A stretch of 64,000 nt of DNA. It comes from Pyropia yezoensis. Lineage: Eukaryota > Rhodophyta > Bangiophyceae > Bangiales > Bangiaceae. This document shows positions 12,301-23,161 of this stretch, in pieces. Below the pieces are notes generated by a model. It was not told the DNA's origin, did no database searches, and saw only the letters and a program-made list of their open reading frames with translations. Where the stretch lies: contig CM020619.1 in NCBI GenBank assembly GCA_009829735.1, positions 26,934,063 to 26,998,062 on the forward strand. Direction: 5' to 3'. Position 1 is the first letter of the stretch; every line of letters starts with the position of its first letter. The position numbers and the translations under genes were made by a program.

Positions 12301-14478
12301 GAATGCTGCCCATATGCCGGTGCCGATCGTGCCGCAGAATGTGCCACCGAATGCCCAGCCGACTGAACCGTCGAGTGAGCCGCAGAATGGCCCTGAGACT
12401 GTGTACGCGATGGCAAGCCCTGCGGAGGAAGCCGATGACCCGAATCAGGCGCTGGCACCGAGAGAGCCGGACTCCCACCATCAGTGCCCCCATCTCTTCC
12501 TTTCACGCCAATACCGCCACCGCCACCACCGCCGCCACCGCCACCGTTTCCGCCGCCGCCACCACCACTGCCACCGCCACCGCCACCGTCACCGCCACCA
12601 CCACTGCCACTGCCACTGTCACTACCACCGCCACCGCCTCCACGATCGCCACCACCGCCGCCGCCACCAACACCGTCGCCGCCATCACCGCCGTCGCCGT
12701 CGCCGTTACCACCACCATTATCATCGCCCCCAGCCGTGGTTGGCCACGTCGATGCTGCTTCGAGCGCTGCCTCTGCCGCTGCAAGTCGTCGCTGCAATGC
12801 AGCTGACGGCGGCGCAAGCTGCGCCGCCTTTCGGTACGAGTCTAACGAATCCCGCGGCTGCTCACATGACGCGTAGAGTGCGCCGAGGTAGCACCACGTA
12901 TCCGATGATGACGCGTCCTTCTCGATGGCCCGCGCGAAAGCGTCCATTGCGTCAGACGATTGAGAGGCGCGCAGATAGAGGAGGCCGATCGCGCACCATG
13001 GCGCGGGGGACTGCGGAGCGCGCTGAGATGCTGCGCTAAACGCTCCATACGCCTTCGCGGGATCGTTGATGGACAGCGCGACATGGCCAAGCATCAAGCA
13101 GCTCGCCGCATCAGCAGGTGCGAGCTCCATGGCGCCCTCTAGCAGCGATGCCGCCTCGGCCAAAGTGCGCGCCTCCTTCTCTTTGTCCATGGGCGGTCGA
13201 CTAACGGGCGGCGGGTTGCGATTGCCACCGTTGCCACCGGCACCGCCGGCACCGTCCGTCACCCGCTCCGCGTCTGAACCAGTCGGGGCAGACCCGCCCG
13301 AGCCACCCTCGGGCGTGTTGCTGTTCCACGCCCAGACGTCCGTCGACACGCCCATTGCATCGGCAGATTGAGCAGCTTCGACCGCTGCGGGAGTGCTCGA
13401 ATAGAGCAACCAACCGAGCCTTTGCAACAAAGCCGGTGACGGAGCATCGGGAGGCTCAAGCGCTAACAGCGCGCGCACGGCACCGATGAGGCCGGCAAGG
13501 TCACCCAGCAGCTCATACACTTTCGCAGCGTTAACCCAGGCGTCAGAAGGGGCAAGCGGGCGTATGCCCCGGTCGACACCGCCGCCGCCCATCGAAGGTG
13601 GCGAAGTCGCAGCGGATAAAAACGCATTGGCAGCGCCGCGAAGGTTGCCTGCATTGAGATGCAGTCGACCTAGCGCAAACTGGACTTCGGCAGCACACTC
13701 ATACGTCGGTTGCAGATTGAGAACAGAGGTAAAGGCGTCCGCTGCCAACTCCGAAGATCCGTGTACGTCGTACATGACGCCCACGCCGTGCCACAACGCG
13801 GGGAGCTGCTCCTTCTCAGGTGCGCACGCGATAGCAGTCTGGTACGCAGTAAAGGCCTCGCCGACCAAATTGGCCAGCGTCGTTGCTGCACCCAACGACG
13901 ACCACGCGTCGGCGTGGCGCGGGGACAGGTCCACCGCGCGCCGCAACAGAGGGATTGCGGCGTTGTACTCGCGTCGGGCCACTAACACAGACCCGGCGGC
14001 AGCCAACGCACCCACATTGTGTTCGTTGAGTGTAATCGCCCGTTCCAGTGCAGCCACCGCGCCGCCACTGTCATTCATACCAGCGCGCAGACGACCAATA
14101 CACGCCCAAACGTCAGACGTGGCGTTCACGAGCTCCCGCTCGGATGCAGCCATAGATGACGAAGGATGCGACGCCGCCGCCACGTCTATCCGCTGTGAAG
14201 ACGGGTGCTGCTGGGCAGCTGCCGCTTGTTGCTGTTGCTGCTGTTGCTGCTGCTGGGCAAGTAACTGCTGAGCGTGCAATTGCTGTTGCTGCTGCTGCTC
14301 ATGATGTTTTCGTTCAGCAACGCGCCGCTGATAGTCGAGCTGTTGTTTCTCTTGCTCCGCCAGGTGCTCCTGCTGCTGCCGCTTGAGCGCCGCCTGACGC
14401 TGCGCCTCAGCTTGCTGCTGTCGAATCTGGCGTTGCCGCTGCTCCTGTTTTTGCTGCTCTTGTTGCTGCTGTAACAGA

Positions 14479-14517
<39 letters not shown>

Positions 14518-14992
14518 GCAAGCAGGTACTGCTGCTGGCTCTGGCGCTGCTGATGTGCCAGGGCAAGCGCCGCTGCCTGCTGGTGAGCCGCCGCTGACTG
14601 GGCCGCTACGGCCGCCTGCTGCTGCTGTTGCGCGTGCTGCTGCTGCTGCTGCTGCATGCTGAGCTGCTGATGGTGGTGATGCTGCACAGGTGATGCGTTG
14701 CCGCGAGAGCCGTATTGTCCGGAAGCCGCGAGACCCCGTGAGCGGGCGGCGCTGATCGGCTGGGGGCTTGCCGACCCACGGTACCCAGGGGTGGAGCCAC
14801 CACGGAGGTGAGCGCCCTGGTGCATGCCCGCGTCGCCTTCTCCTGCCGAAGTGCCCGATCCTCGCCCGACAGACCCGCCACCACGGCTGGGAGGCGGCGT
14901 GAAGGCCATTCGCGCTGTTCCCTGAGACGGCATTCGCTGCTGCAGATGTTGCCCGTGGTGGTGATGGTGTTGCTGCTGCATATGCTGCTGCT

Positions 14993-15024
<32 letters not shown>

Positions 15025-15350
15025 TGCTGCTGGGCATGCATGTGACCACCGCGAGCCGCATAGGGCACTGGCGACGACAGGGCCGCGCTTCCGCCACCGC
15101 CTTGCGAGCGGGACAAGCTACCACCTTGGGAAGTGAGCCCACGATAAAGTGGTACAGCGCCGCCAACGCCACGCACGTGCGGCGGAGGGCGCGCACCGGC
15201 GTCCACATCACCCGGCGACACGGCAGCAGCCGCGCTGCCGCCACGCGAGGCGGGGCCGGGCATCCCCCGAGCGGCTGGGTGCATGTCCGACCCGCGTGGC
15301 ACAGCCTGCGGTGGTGGCGCACCGTAGGCATAGCGAGGGCTATTGCGCAT
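9330..15350 (-). CDS. CYC8: CYC8/SSN6-like TPR polyQ corepressor, copy 1
   Basis: A 2006-residue single-exon protein. Residues about 400-865 form a run of TPR repeats in the arrangement of the Cyc8/Ssn6 (and UTX/UTY) family, including LWHGVGVMYDVHGS, WCAIGLLYLRASQSSDAMDAF and YLGALYASCEQPRDSLDSYRKAAQL. In fungi Cyc8 pairs with Tup1 as a nuclear general corepressor, so a similar role is inferred. Long glutamine tracts encoded by CTG/TTG runs precede the TPRs (about residues 105-122 and 277-377). A glycine-rich microsatellite tract follows them (about 872-948). The remaining 1000 residues are disordered and Ser/Gly/Pro/Arg-rich. The ATG at 15350 is chosen because both copies start MRNSPRY there; the frame continues upstream without similarity. 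The paralogue is 52131-58079. Confidence 0.9.
12505..12735 (-). repeat. glycine-coding (CCGCCA)n microsatellite in CYC8 copy 1
   Basis: On the plus strand this is a run of ccgccaccg, caccaccg and ccactgcca words. Read on the minus strand it encodes about 75 residues that are almost all Gly with Asp and Ser. It lies just after the TPR array and is absent from the equivalent place in copy 2, so it arose by expansion after the duplication. Confidence 0.85.
14215..14655 (-). repeat. CTG/CAG trinucleotide tracts encoding polyglutamine
   Basis: Interrupted gctgctgtt runs, with an uninterrupted block around 14480-14518, encode the main polyQ segments of the corepressor. A second short tract lies at about 14985-15035. 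Such tracts are typical of Cyc8-family proteins and prone to length change. Confidence 0.9.
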
Positions 15351-17411
15351 GCTGGTGGGTGTGGTGGCACGCGAGAGAGGGGCGAAAGGAGGGGTGAAGA
15401 GGTAGCTTGATCGACCACGCGAAGCGCAGTGGGAAGAAGATTGCAGCCTCGGTTGACGCGGACGGGACAGCCTTTGCCGTCTCAGTAAGGGAGGAAAAAA
15501 AAACAATGTTATGGGAACAACGAAGACAGGATGCCGACGCGTTGAAGAAATAGTTTCGGAGGAGAAGAGGCGAGGGGGGAAATACGACGGGACACGGACG
15601 CCGTAACTCAAAGCGATCGAGCGTGATGGATGGTGGGGCGCACGGTAGACGAACGGGACGGACCAAGCTCACGTTCGGCCACAGGCAATAGTGCGCACGG
15701 TGAAGCTCCCTTCCAGCGCACAAGTTCGGGGCACGCACGCACCCGCGCGTGGCGATTTACGCGGCGGAACCTACTCGACGCTCCGCGTGCACGTTATGCG
15801 TGTCCGGCCCCACCGACGATGAAGGCACCGCCGCAACCCACCCACCCGCCACCCCCCCCCCTCCCCCTCCACCGGCGCCGTCGTGGCCCCGGATTGAGCC
15901 GTGCTGGGGGGCCCCAGCCGGCCGGCGGGCTCGCGGTGACCCGTGCGAGGCCGCGGCGCACCCACACGGCTGCCCAACGAGTCGGGCGGGCACGCGTGTC
16001 ACCCGCCACGGTTTGGAAACGAACAAGCCTCTTCTCGACCAAACCGACCAGCGACACACAGCGGTGACCCCGGCAGCACAGCCACACTTTTTAGGTTCGT
16101 GGTCGGACCGCCAGGCCCCCTTCTCTTGCCCTCCTCCCCCGCCCCCAACCCGGAACCCCAACCACCGTCCACGCCTCGCTGGCCAGGCCAGCAATCCGTG
16201 CAAGACCCACGGCCAGGACACACTGCGCTCAGTCCAGGTTGCGGCCGAGGACGAGCCAGTGGCGGCCATTCATCGCCTGCCTGCGTGCACGTGTCGCGAG
16301 ACGATGCCAATTCGTGACGACCCCCATCCCCCACCACAACCAACGCCGCTGGTCCGACGGCAACGAGTCCCAACAGCCGAGCATCGTCCCGAGGCTGCCG
16401 TTTCGTGTGCCTATCCCGAGGGCAAAAGTCTTGCCCGAGTCTCGCGAGCTCAACGACCGGACCGCGTAGCACAAGTCGTCCACTGGCCAGCTCACAATGG
16501 GAAGATTCGCGCACCTTGCTGAGTGTTGACGATTTGCGAGTTGAGGACGATGGGATATTGATTGATTAACGCAGGCCTCCTTCCAGTGCTTGTTCCCGAG
16601 ACGGCTGCTTGGCCGCCAGAGTGCAGGATAAGGAGCAACACATCTGTCTGGCCCCTCGATGGAAAGCCTTGCAGAGAATTCCCCTCACGTAGGTGTATGG
16701 CACGAGAATGGATGCTAAAGCCTCTGCCAGGGAGATTGACTCTGTTATCGACCGCGCATGAAAAGCGACACAACCGCGACCGCGAGGGCGCGCCCCAGGG
16801 GTTTTTGAACACCACTCGCGGAGGCGTGGGGTTGTGGTCGCTTCCACGTCAGACCAGGCAAGTCCGCCTGCGCAGCGCCCCTTAAACCGACGTCTCGGTA
16901 ATCTTGCGAAATCGTGTTGCGCGGACCCCTCGCACAGCAACATTCCTCCACGTTTTTCCCCCTTATTTTTTTACACAAGCGTGTGTACCTGCGGCGGGGT
17001 CACCGCTACTTGTGGCAGTGGTACCATCGTGGAGCACTGGCCGTTGCGCTTCACCCCCACTGACGAAGGCTCGCTATGGTGACCCCTGGTGCTTGGCGGC
17101 GTTTTCGCGACTGTGCCATGCGCCTTGCAACCAGCGACAGCTTCCGTCCCTTCGTGCACCCTCCGCAACGATGCAGCGGGCGATCCTGCTCCACCACAGG
17201 ACGACCACAGGACGACCACAGGACGACCACAGGACGACCCCGAAGACTGATAACGCACCAACGATAAAAGCGAAGAAAAGTGTGCATACTAAAGAGGCGC
17301 TGATAGTCGATGACGGGACTATTCTCCCCCAGCCAGCCTGACCCCAGGTGCCCATCCGTGACCGCCCTTGCCGCTCTTTCAGCACTTGGAAATGAGTCAC
17401 CCCCGAGCGGA
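15351..17411. other. intergenic between corepressor and ferredoxin-like genes
   Basis: About 2 kb with no supported gene. The left end holds the promoter and leader of the minus-strand corepressor gene. A small tandem array (see 17192-17238) lies near the right end. Open frames on both strands show no family resemblance. Confidence 0.5.
17192..17238. repeat. 11-bp tandem repeat, four units
   Basis: Four head-to-tail copies of the unit ccacaggacga, essentially perfect, lie about 170 bp downstream of the ferredoxin-like stop codon (the gene is on the minus strand). Confidence 0.9.
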
Positions 17412-18059
17412 TCACCCCCCCTCCTCCCCCCCAACCGCCCCAGACAAAGGCGCCTCGGCAATCAGGTACTCTGTAACGACCTTTCCCGCCAGAAGGTGCT
17501 CTCGTATAATACGTTCTAGTACCTCGGGGGTGGCGCTGTGGTAATAGGCGCCCTCGGGGTAGACCAACGCAATGGGCCCAGGGACACCGCAAAAACGCAG
17601 ACAGTCCACCTTGGTGCGCGCCACCCCCCCTTGAGCGTCGCGGACTGGGCCCGCTAGACCCAGCGCCTTGAGCCGCTTCTTCAGGTAGGCCCACGACTCA
17701 CTCCCAGCAGCGGCGGGCGCGCACTTCGGCTTCCCCGCCTCAGCACACAGGAAGATGTGGCGGGCGTGACCGCCAACGCCAATCGCAGCCGCGGCGGTGG
17801 CATGGGCGGGGGTGACGCCGAGGGAAGACGAAAGGGGGGGGGTGACGTCCCCGGTCCCTGCCGGAGGGGGCAGGACGCGCTCGTCCCCCGCCGACGAGGC
17901 GGGGAGGGTGACACAAGATGAGAGGGCAGGCCCGACGGGGCGGGAGCCAGCCGCCCACCGTCGTTGGGGGAGGGGACGCCGGCGGCATGGGCTGCCAGGC
18001 TCCCACCGCCGGCGAGCGAGGTCGACGGAGGGGGCGGAAGGACAAAAGCCGACGGCCAT
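17412..18059 (-). CDS. thioredoxin-like (2Fe-2S) ferredoxin domain protein
   Basis: A 215-residue protein. Residues about 99-205 match the thioredoxin-fold (2Fe-2S) ferredoxin family: HIFLC at 101-105, KCAP at 112-115, VDCLRFCG at 151-158, VYPEGAYYHSATPE and a final helix plus VTEYLI strand. Four cysteines (105, 113, 153, 157) are positioned to bind a 2Fe-2S cluster, as in NuoE-like and cyanobacterial small ferredoxins. The first 100 residues are Arg/Ser/Ala/Pro-rich and lack conserved motifs. A plastid or mitochondrial transit peptide is plausible, but this is inferred. The ATG at 18059 is the first in frame; the frame extends upstream only with a GTG. A TIR-bounded transposon ends 117 bp upstream, within the likely promoter. 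Confidence 0.85.
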   Translation of the reverse strand: MAVGFCPSAPSVDLARRRWEPGSPCRRRPLPQRRWAAGSRPVGPALSSCVTLPASSAGDERVLPPPAGTGDVTPPLSSSLGVTPAHATAAAAIGVGGHARHIFLCAEAGKPKCAPAAAGSESWAYLKKRLKALGLAGPVRDAQGGVARTKVDCLRFCGVPGPIALVYPEGAYYHSATPEVLERIIREHLLAGKVVTEYLIAEAPLSGAVGGEEGG

Positions 18060-18175
18060 AGTGCGGGGCGCGGCGCAGCGCGGCGACACCGTCGAGGTGG
18101 CGGTTGGGTTTGGCGAGAACCGAGTAAGCACGCTGGCCTCTGCCCCCAGTCTAGTGAAGAATGCAGGGTTGAGAG

Positions 18176-20840
18176 GCGATAATTATTGAGTCAAAATTAT
18201 CGAGTAAATTTTCAGAAAAGAATAACGTTCAGGAAAACCGGAACGATAATGATTATCAGACGTCCACGTGTTCCACCACGTGTCGACTCGGAGGCCCATC
18301 AGACCAGACCGGACCGCCTGATCACGCGGCAGTGCCGCAACCTGTCGTCGTCTTCGGAACTTTTACGTAGCCGCGATACAGTACGGCAGCGTGCCCAGCC
18401 AAGATCCAGACCCACACCACGAGGACAATAGGAGCTACGAACGCCGACTAGGACTTCACATCCTCCGCGGCGTACTGTACACGGCGGGTGCGGCCGCCCC
18501 GCGCGGCACGTTCTCCGCCGCCTGCGTACTACGCGGCCCAATTTAGGCTCTAGCCAGTGTGCGTCAAATGTCGACCACTCCTCGACGGTCGTCTGTCTAC
18601 ACGGATTCCCCGGTCATGTGCTGCATATGGAGAGATAGCCCTTACTGCGGGGAGTTGTGCCACTATTTTTTTTTCTTTGTTCTGTGCGTTCTCTGTTGTG
18701 GGCGTGCAAACGAAGGATAAGAACGCCATTTCCTGTGTTTATAATGTCGACCATAATATTACCCCATACAGCCGGGCCCACAGGGGCCTGGACGCGTTCC
18801 TGAAGCCATCCCAAATTATGTCCCATCCAGTCAGGGGGAGGGACAAGAAGGCAAGTGCACCACGCCTCAACCACGCACCCTCACGCACCTACCCCCAACC
18901 ACCCACCCTCACTAACCCATCCTCAACCCCACCCACCCCGCCTCAGGCAGGCTCACCGGGCCCTCTTCCGCCGACGCTCCTCCTCCACAACTGCGCCGCT
19001 GGCGCACGTGTACGGTTGAGCGGACCCCGCCGCGGCTCGTGCGCGCGCGGCGCGGCGCCGCAACGAGTCTTTGCGGGCCTGGTAGGCCGGGCTGTTGCGA
19101 CGGACCTCCGCCTACACCTCCGCGCGCGCCTCGTCCGCAATGGCGGCCGCCGTCTTGGCCGCCCGCGTCGCTTGGGTCTTTTCCTTGGCCGCCACTTTCC
19201 GGGCGGCCACAGCGTCGAGCTCTCGCAGCGTCTCGGGGACGGCCTCACTCGTGGCCTCGACGGCCCGGCCCCGCGTGGAGACCGAGCCAAAGGACAGCAC
19301 GGGATTGCGCATGTCCCGCCTCGCCTCCGGCCCCAGTCGGACGATGAGGTGCTCCAGGTTGACCTTCCGCTTGGCGTTGACGGGGCCCTTTCCCTTCACC
19401 AGGCGGGAGACGTCAATGGCGGTGGGGTTAATGGGCCACGTCCCCGTCTGGCGGAAGCCATTGATGACGTTGACAGATGACAGGCCATAAAACGCAGATT
19501 CGTTGATGACGCGCATCAGATGCACCAGGTTAAACTTTGCCTTCGGGGGGAGAGTTGGGATGATGGTGCGCATCGCCGTGCACCCGCGGGCCTTCACCTT
19601 CAAGAACGGGTCCTTGTCGAGAGCTTGGAGGATGTGGGAGAGGTGGGATGGAAACATGAGGACGACCACTTTGGATTGCTTGAGAACCGTCAAACCCGCA
19701 GAGGAAGCATGGACTTTGCAACCGTCCATGAGGAGCGCCTTCCACTCCCCCGGGCACTTCTTCTCCAGGTTACGCGCAGCAAACCGGGCGTACAGCTCCC
19801 AGAGAGGCCCGTCAAATCTGGGCTTCTTGCGCCGATGCACCTCCGCGCCCTCGTCGAGAGAGGAAGCGAGCGGGATCTTGCGGGTGGAGCCATCGTCCTG
19901 CTCCAGCACGGCATAGGGGACACAGCCGCCAGAGCCAGTCACCACTAAAAAGAGGGGGAGGCGCGTTCCATCGGCACACACAGTAGCAACGAGGCTGGCG
20001 GCCTCTGCCCCACTCTGGACGCTTGGAATGCCGAACTCAGGACGGGCGTCGTTCTTACCCGCCACTACGGTCATCCTGGTCGTCTCCATGAGGCCCTCAG
20101 CATTTCCCATATCAGCAATGCACTGGCGGAGAAGCACACCCGCCATCTCACAGGTCAAGATGTTACCCCCCTTCGTCTAGGCGGCGAAGTAATCGGCAAT
20201 CACGCGCTCCTCCTCGGCCGAAAAGAACGGCGGCCGACCGAGCTGGACGGGCGCCTCCCGGCTGTTCAGCCACGTGCGGACATTGGCCCTGGTGGCACCG
20301 GTGGCCCTCATCAGGCCCGAGACAGTGATGGTGACCGCCTCCGCCTTCGCCACCGCCAGGCTGTCACGCATCTCGTCCGTCAACCGGACTCCCCACTTGC
20401 GCTTTGTCGGGGACACGCCGTCGGTCACAGATCCGCCGGCAGCAGGGGCAGACATCGCTCCAGCAGTCACAATAAAAAGGGAAAGGCTCCCAGTGGGTAG
20501 GGCCAGGGGATGGGTGACGTCCGAGAAGAGAGGGCCGTGGCATGCGGTCATAAAAAAAGTTGGATGGAGCGCAGTCGACGAGAGGGGTTGCCGAATGAGT
20601 CAACGGCAAAGGCAATCGGCAATCCTTGCAGCCACCTCTGCGGCACGGCATTATTGTAAAGTGGCTGACATTTCCGGCACAGGTCGACATTGGGCGCACA
20701 CTAGCTACGCCCTTTCCGAAAGCCGTGTCCGCAGCTCGTCAGGCGGCTCGTGTTGGGCACGACGTGGTTAATTCAATGCTGTCATCTTAACACGTGGCTC
20801 CTGGGCGATAACTATCAGAAACGTTTTCAGTAATTATCGC
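18176..20840 (-). mobile_element. TIR DNA transposon A, internally deleted
   Basis: A 2.67-kb element bounded by short terminal inverted repeats: gcgataattattga at 18176-18189 and tcagtaattatcgc at 20827-20840 (13 of 14 positions pair as an inverted repeat). Further ttatcg/cgataa words near both ends could be transposase-binding sites. A ccacgtgtt-like motif also lies inside both ends. The ends are clearly AT-richer than the surrounding DNA. The central gene is a DDE_1 (pogo-like) transposase with an in-frame stop and a missing segment. Target duplication is unresolved; a TA dinucleotide occurs within the TIR sequence itself. Confidence 0.68.
19112..20455 (-). pseudogene. pogo-like DDE transposase, defective (element A)
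   Basis: Reads from an ATG at 20455 (MSAPAAGG...). A helix-turn-helix region (KWGVRLTDEMRDSL, GATRANVRTWL) is followed by an in-frame TAG at 20177-20179, then a DDE_1 nuclease part: DGTRLPLFLVVTG, LLMDGCKVHASS (second catalytic Asp), VLMFPSHLSHILQALD and a C-terminal region ending at 19112. Compared with the related gene of element B, roughly 100 residues are missing after the CIADMG segment. The loss includes the FNTDES motif that carries the first catalytic Asp. With one nonsense codon plus loss of a catalytic residue, the product cannot be an active transposase. The frame is otherwise intact, so decay is recent or the element is mobilised in trans. Confidence 0.85.
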
Positions 20841-20891
20841 ATGTTTGTACTAACGATGGATGCTTTCACAAAATATATCAACCCTGGAAGA

Positions 20892-20951
20892 ATGACCCTG
20901 AGGGCCGTTCTACACCCTGCAAGATCTTGTCGAAACACCGAACAGGACACA
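20892..20951 (+). repeat. inverted repeat arm, left
   Basis: Contains gcaagatcttgtcgaaacac and ccgaacagga. The reverse complement of this arm recurs at about 21901-21965 with a few mismatches and one short indel. The arms are about 0.95 kb apart and could be the ends of a small element or an inverted pair of repeat fragments. Confidence 0.75.
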
Positions 20952-21900
20952 TCAACTCGGCACCTGATTGGTTGCTCCCAGACACGTGCGACACGTGGGA
21001 ATCGCTCTGTTCGGACTGTGCGGCAACCTCGACCATGGAACTGCCCATGCCCGGAACAGAGACCGGCAGAAGTTACCAGAAAAACGTCATCAAGAAGGGA
21101 TGCGGGAAGAGTTAAATAGAATTTATCCATCACTGAACATAGATTTTCTCAAGAGTTAGGTGATGCTTGCCGTGCTACTCCAGCTCAATCCTTTTCTGCT
21201 GAGAGCTCCACAGCGCCCCAGACAGCACAACGACGACGAAGAGCGTCTCTGGGCCGGCCTGCCGCCACGAGAGATGACGTGAAGGTGATCCTGTTTCCGA
21301 CGGCCGCAATGGCTTATAGTTCCCACCTATGGCCAGCGCCCCGTTGATGGCCCAATCGTCAGTGCGCGCTAGTGGCAGAGACAGGCTGGTCCGATGGAGC
21401 ACCGAGATTTTTCTGCGCGCTTGCGACTTTCAGTAGAGGCAAGAAGCGTAGGGACACCCATTTGGAAAGTATTGCACGGTTGGGTGATGCCTGGAGCTGT
21501 CCTGGCCGCCCACAGAGGCCCGCACTTGGAAGCAAGTCTCAGCCGCGCTCCAAAACCTCCGTGCGGCAATCCGTATCCATCGCGAGTCTCGTACTCACCA
21601 CGTAGGGGCATCAGATCATGCAGTTGACGTGTGAAGTGTGTGAAGTCAGCCGCCGTGAAGGACGTCCTGCAGTAGCGACTTCACTTCTCTCGGCGGGACC
21701 AGCAGGACAATGCAGGTGCATATGAATTGAGGGACAAGCCTTTGCAAGTTATGTCGTGCCCGGTACAAAACAGAGAAGCTGAGTAGAAGTTAAACGAGAA
21801 ATGGGCAAGCGCAATCCAACTTGAATGCACACCGTCTGAAGGCGTGTTCGGCAGCATCCCGTGGTGTACAACCGAATGGGGGAGTGGCCGAACAGGGCAC

Positions 21901-21965
21901 TATTCCTGTTCGGTGTTTCGACAAGATCTTGCGGGGTGTAGGACGGACCTGAGGGGCCCTCAGGG
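21901..21965 (-). repeat. inverted repeat arm, right
   Basis: Inverted partner of 20892-20951: tcctgttcggtgtttcgac followed by aagatcttgc. It carries an extra few bases near the outer end (gaggggccctcaggg). No open frame of note lies between the arms. Confidence 0.75.
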
Positions 21966-22161
21966 TGTTCTGCCCCGAACACAGCCAAACACTAAACACG
22001 GGCCGGACACTGTTCGGGCCATTGCGTGCTCCATTCTTCACCGGGCGCCTTTCCCCAAATGTAATTACTGGCTATGTGCCGCATGACGGCTGGAGTATCT
22101 ACGTCATGAAAAGAGCACTTGAATGCCACTAAATGATCACAGTGCGCACGCGATCATATCG

Positions 22162-22197
22162 GGCTCGTTTATATCCACCCCTGGATATAAACGAGCC
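22162..22197. repeat. perfect hairpin, 16-bp stem and 4-nt loop
   Basis: ggctcgtttatatcca (22162-22177), loop cccc, then tggatataaacgagcc (22182-22197). The arms are perfectly complementary. It stands alone in AT-richer intergenic sequence about 290 bp left of DNA transposon B. Confidence 0.9.
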
Positions 22198-22807
22198 GAA
22201 CAACGCACAAGAGAGCTCCTCAGCATTGTACCGCGAAATGCCAATAGTGTATTTCTCTGACCATCTTCTGGGGCATTGCACAAAATTTGCAGCACTTACA
22301 AGATATCCTGGGAGCGCGACCAAGGCATCGCCTGGCGGCGGTGGGCGACGGCCGAGAAATCGGCGACGACACGGGTGCCATCGTCGTGGACCGCTTCTCT
22401 CGCGCGGTACTGTACTGCGTTGTCAACGCTTGACCGTCTCGCGACTGCCTTCCAATACCACGCCGCTTTACTTTGGTAGTGTAATAGCACGTGCGGGCGT
22501 AATGTTGACCAATCAAAAATGTTGACCAACAGCGCATTTAATCCGGTCCAGTGCCCTGTTGGCCAACTGTCTGCACGCAAGATCGCGGGTCAGTCGCCTG
22601 CCGCGCCCAAGTGGGTGCACCCCAGACCGGCGCTACGCCCTCACCATCCCTCCCTTCATCTACGGCGTCAAGATCCACCACCTCTTCCAACCCACAGCCT
22701 GTCCGCGCACCCACCCCCTACCGTCTCCCCAACCTTCGGCGCTCCCTGGCCCGGCTCGGCCCCGAGGCGAGCCTAGACATGCCGCCCAGTCGGCGCCGGT
22801 CAAGGTC

Positions 22808-23161
22808 ATGGGGGGGCGTTGCCGCCCCAGATATGCCCCTGGCGGTGCGGCGGCCGCCGAGCCCAAGCGCACTCCGAGCAAGAAAGGGACCCGCCGTCGG
22901 GTCTGGGGCGTGCGCCTCACAGAGGATATGCTGGCCAAGCTGGAGGCCGCTTTTGCGACGATGCCGGCGGGCAAGACCACCGTGGTTGCGTGCCTGATGG
23001 ACGCCACTGGTGCCACGCGGTCCAACGTCCGTACGTGGCTACGGCACGACCGGCAGATGCCCCGTCTCGGCCACCCCACCTTTTTTACCGCTGCCGAGGA
23101 GGCCAAAATCGCCCAGGCCATGGAGCTGTGGACAGACAGCGGTGGGCTGCTGACGAGAGAG
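22808..23161 (+). pseudogene. transposase B, N-terminal part (split by retrotransposon)
   Basis: From the ATG at 22808: a basic leader (KRTPSKKGTRR), then VWGVRLTEDMLAKLEAAF and a helix-turn-helix-like GATRSNVRTWLRHD, followed by LGHPTFFTAAEEAKIAQAM. It matches the N-terminus of transposase A at the same motifs. The frame is cut after residue 118 by the LTR at 23162. The last five bases (gagag, 23157-23161) are the duplicated target and reappear at 33875-33879, where the same frame resumes. An overlapping frame with an ATG at 22779 does not carry the domain. Confidence 0.85.

Larger units (their letters stand above)
20841..22486. other. AT-richer intergenic stretch with inverted repeats
   Basis: No gene is supported. 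It contains two copies of a roughly 55-bp sequence in inverted orientation (20892-20951 and 21901-21965) and a perfect 16-bp-stem hairpin (22162-22197), described separately. The low GC compared with host genes suggests remnants of mobile elements. Confidence 0.55.

Noticed and set aside
9330..15611. Upstream extension of corepressor copy 1 to 15611 (and of copy 2 to 58184)
   Set aside because: The two extensions share no sequence, whereas both proteins begin MRNSPRY at the chosen ATGs.
17412..18131. Longer ferredoxin-like protein starting at 18131
   Set aside because: The codon there is GTG; the first in-frame ATG is at 18059.
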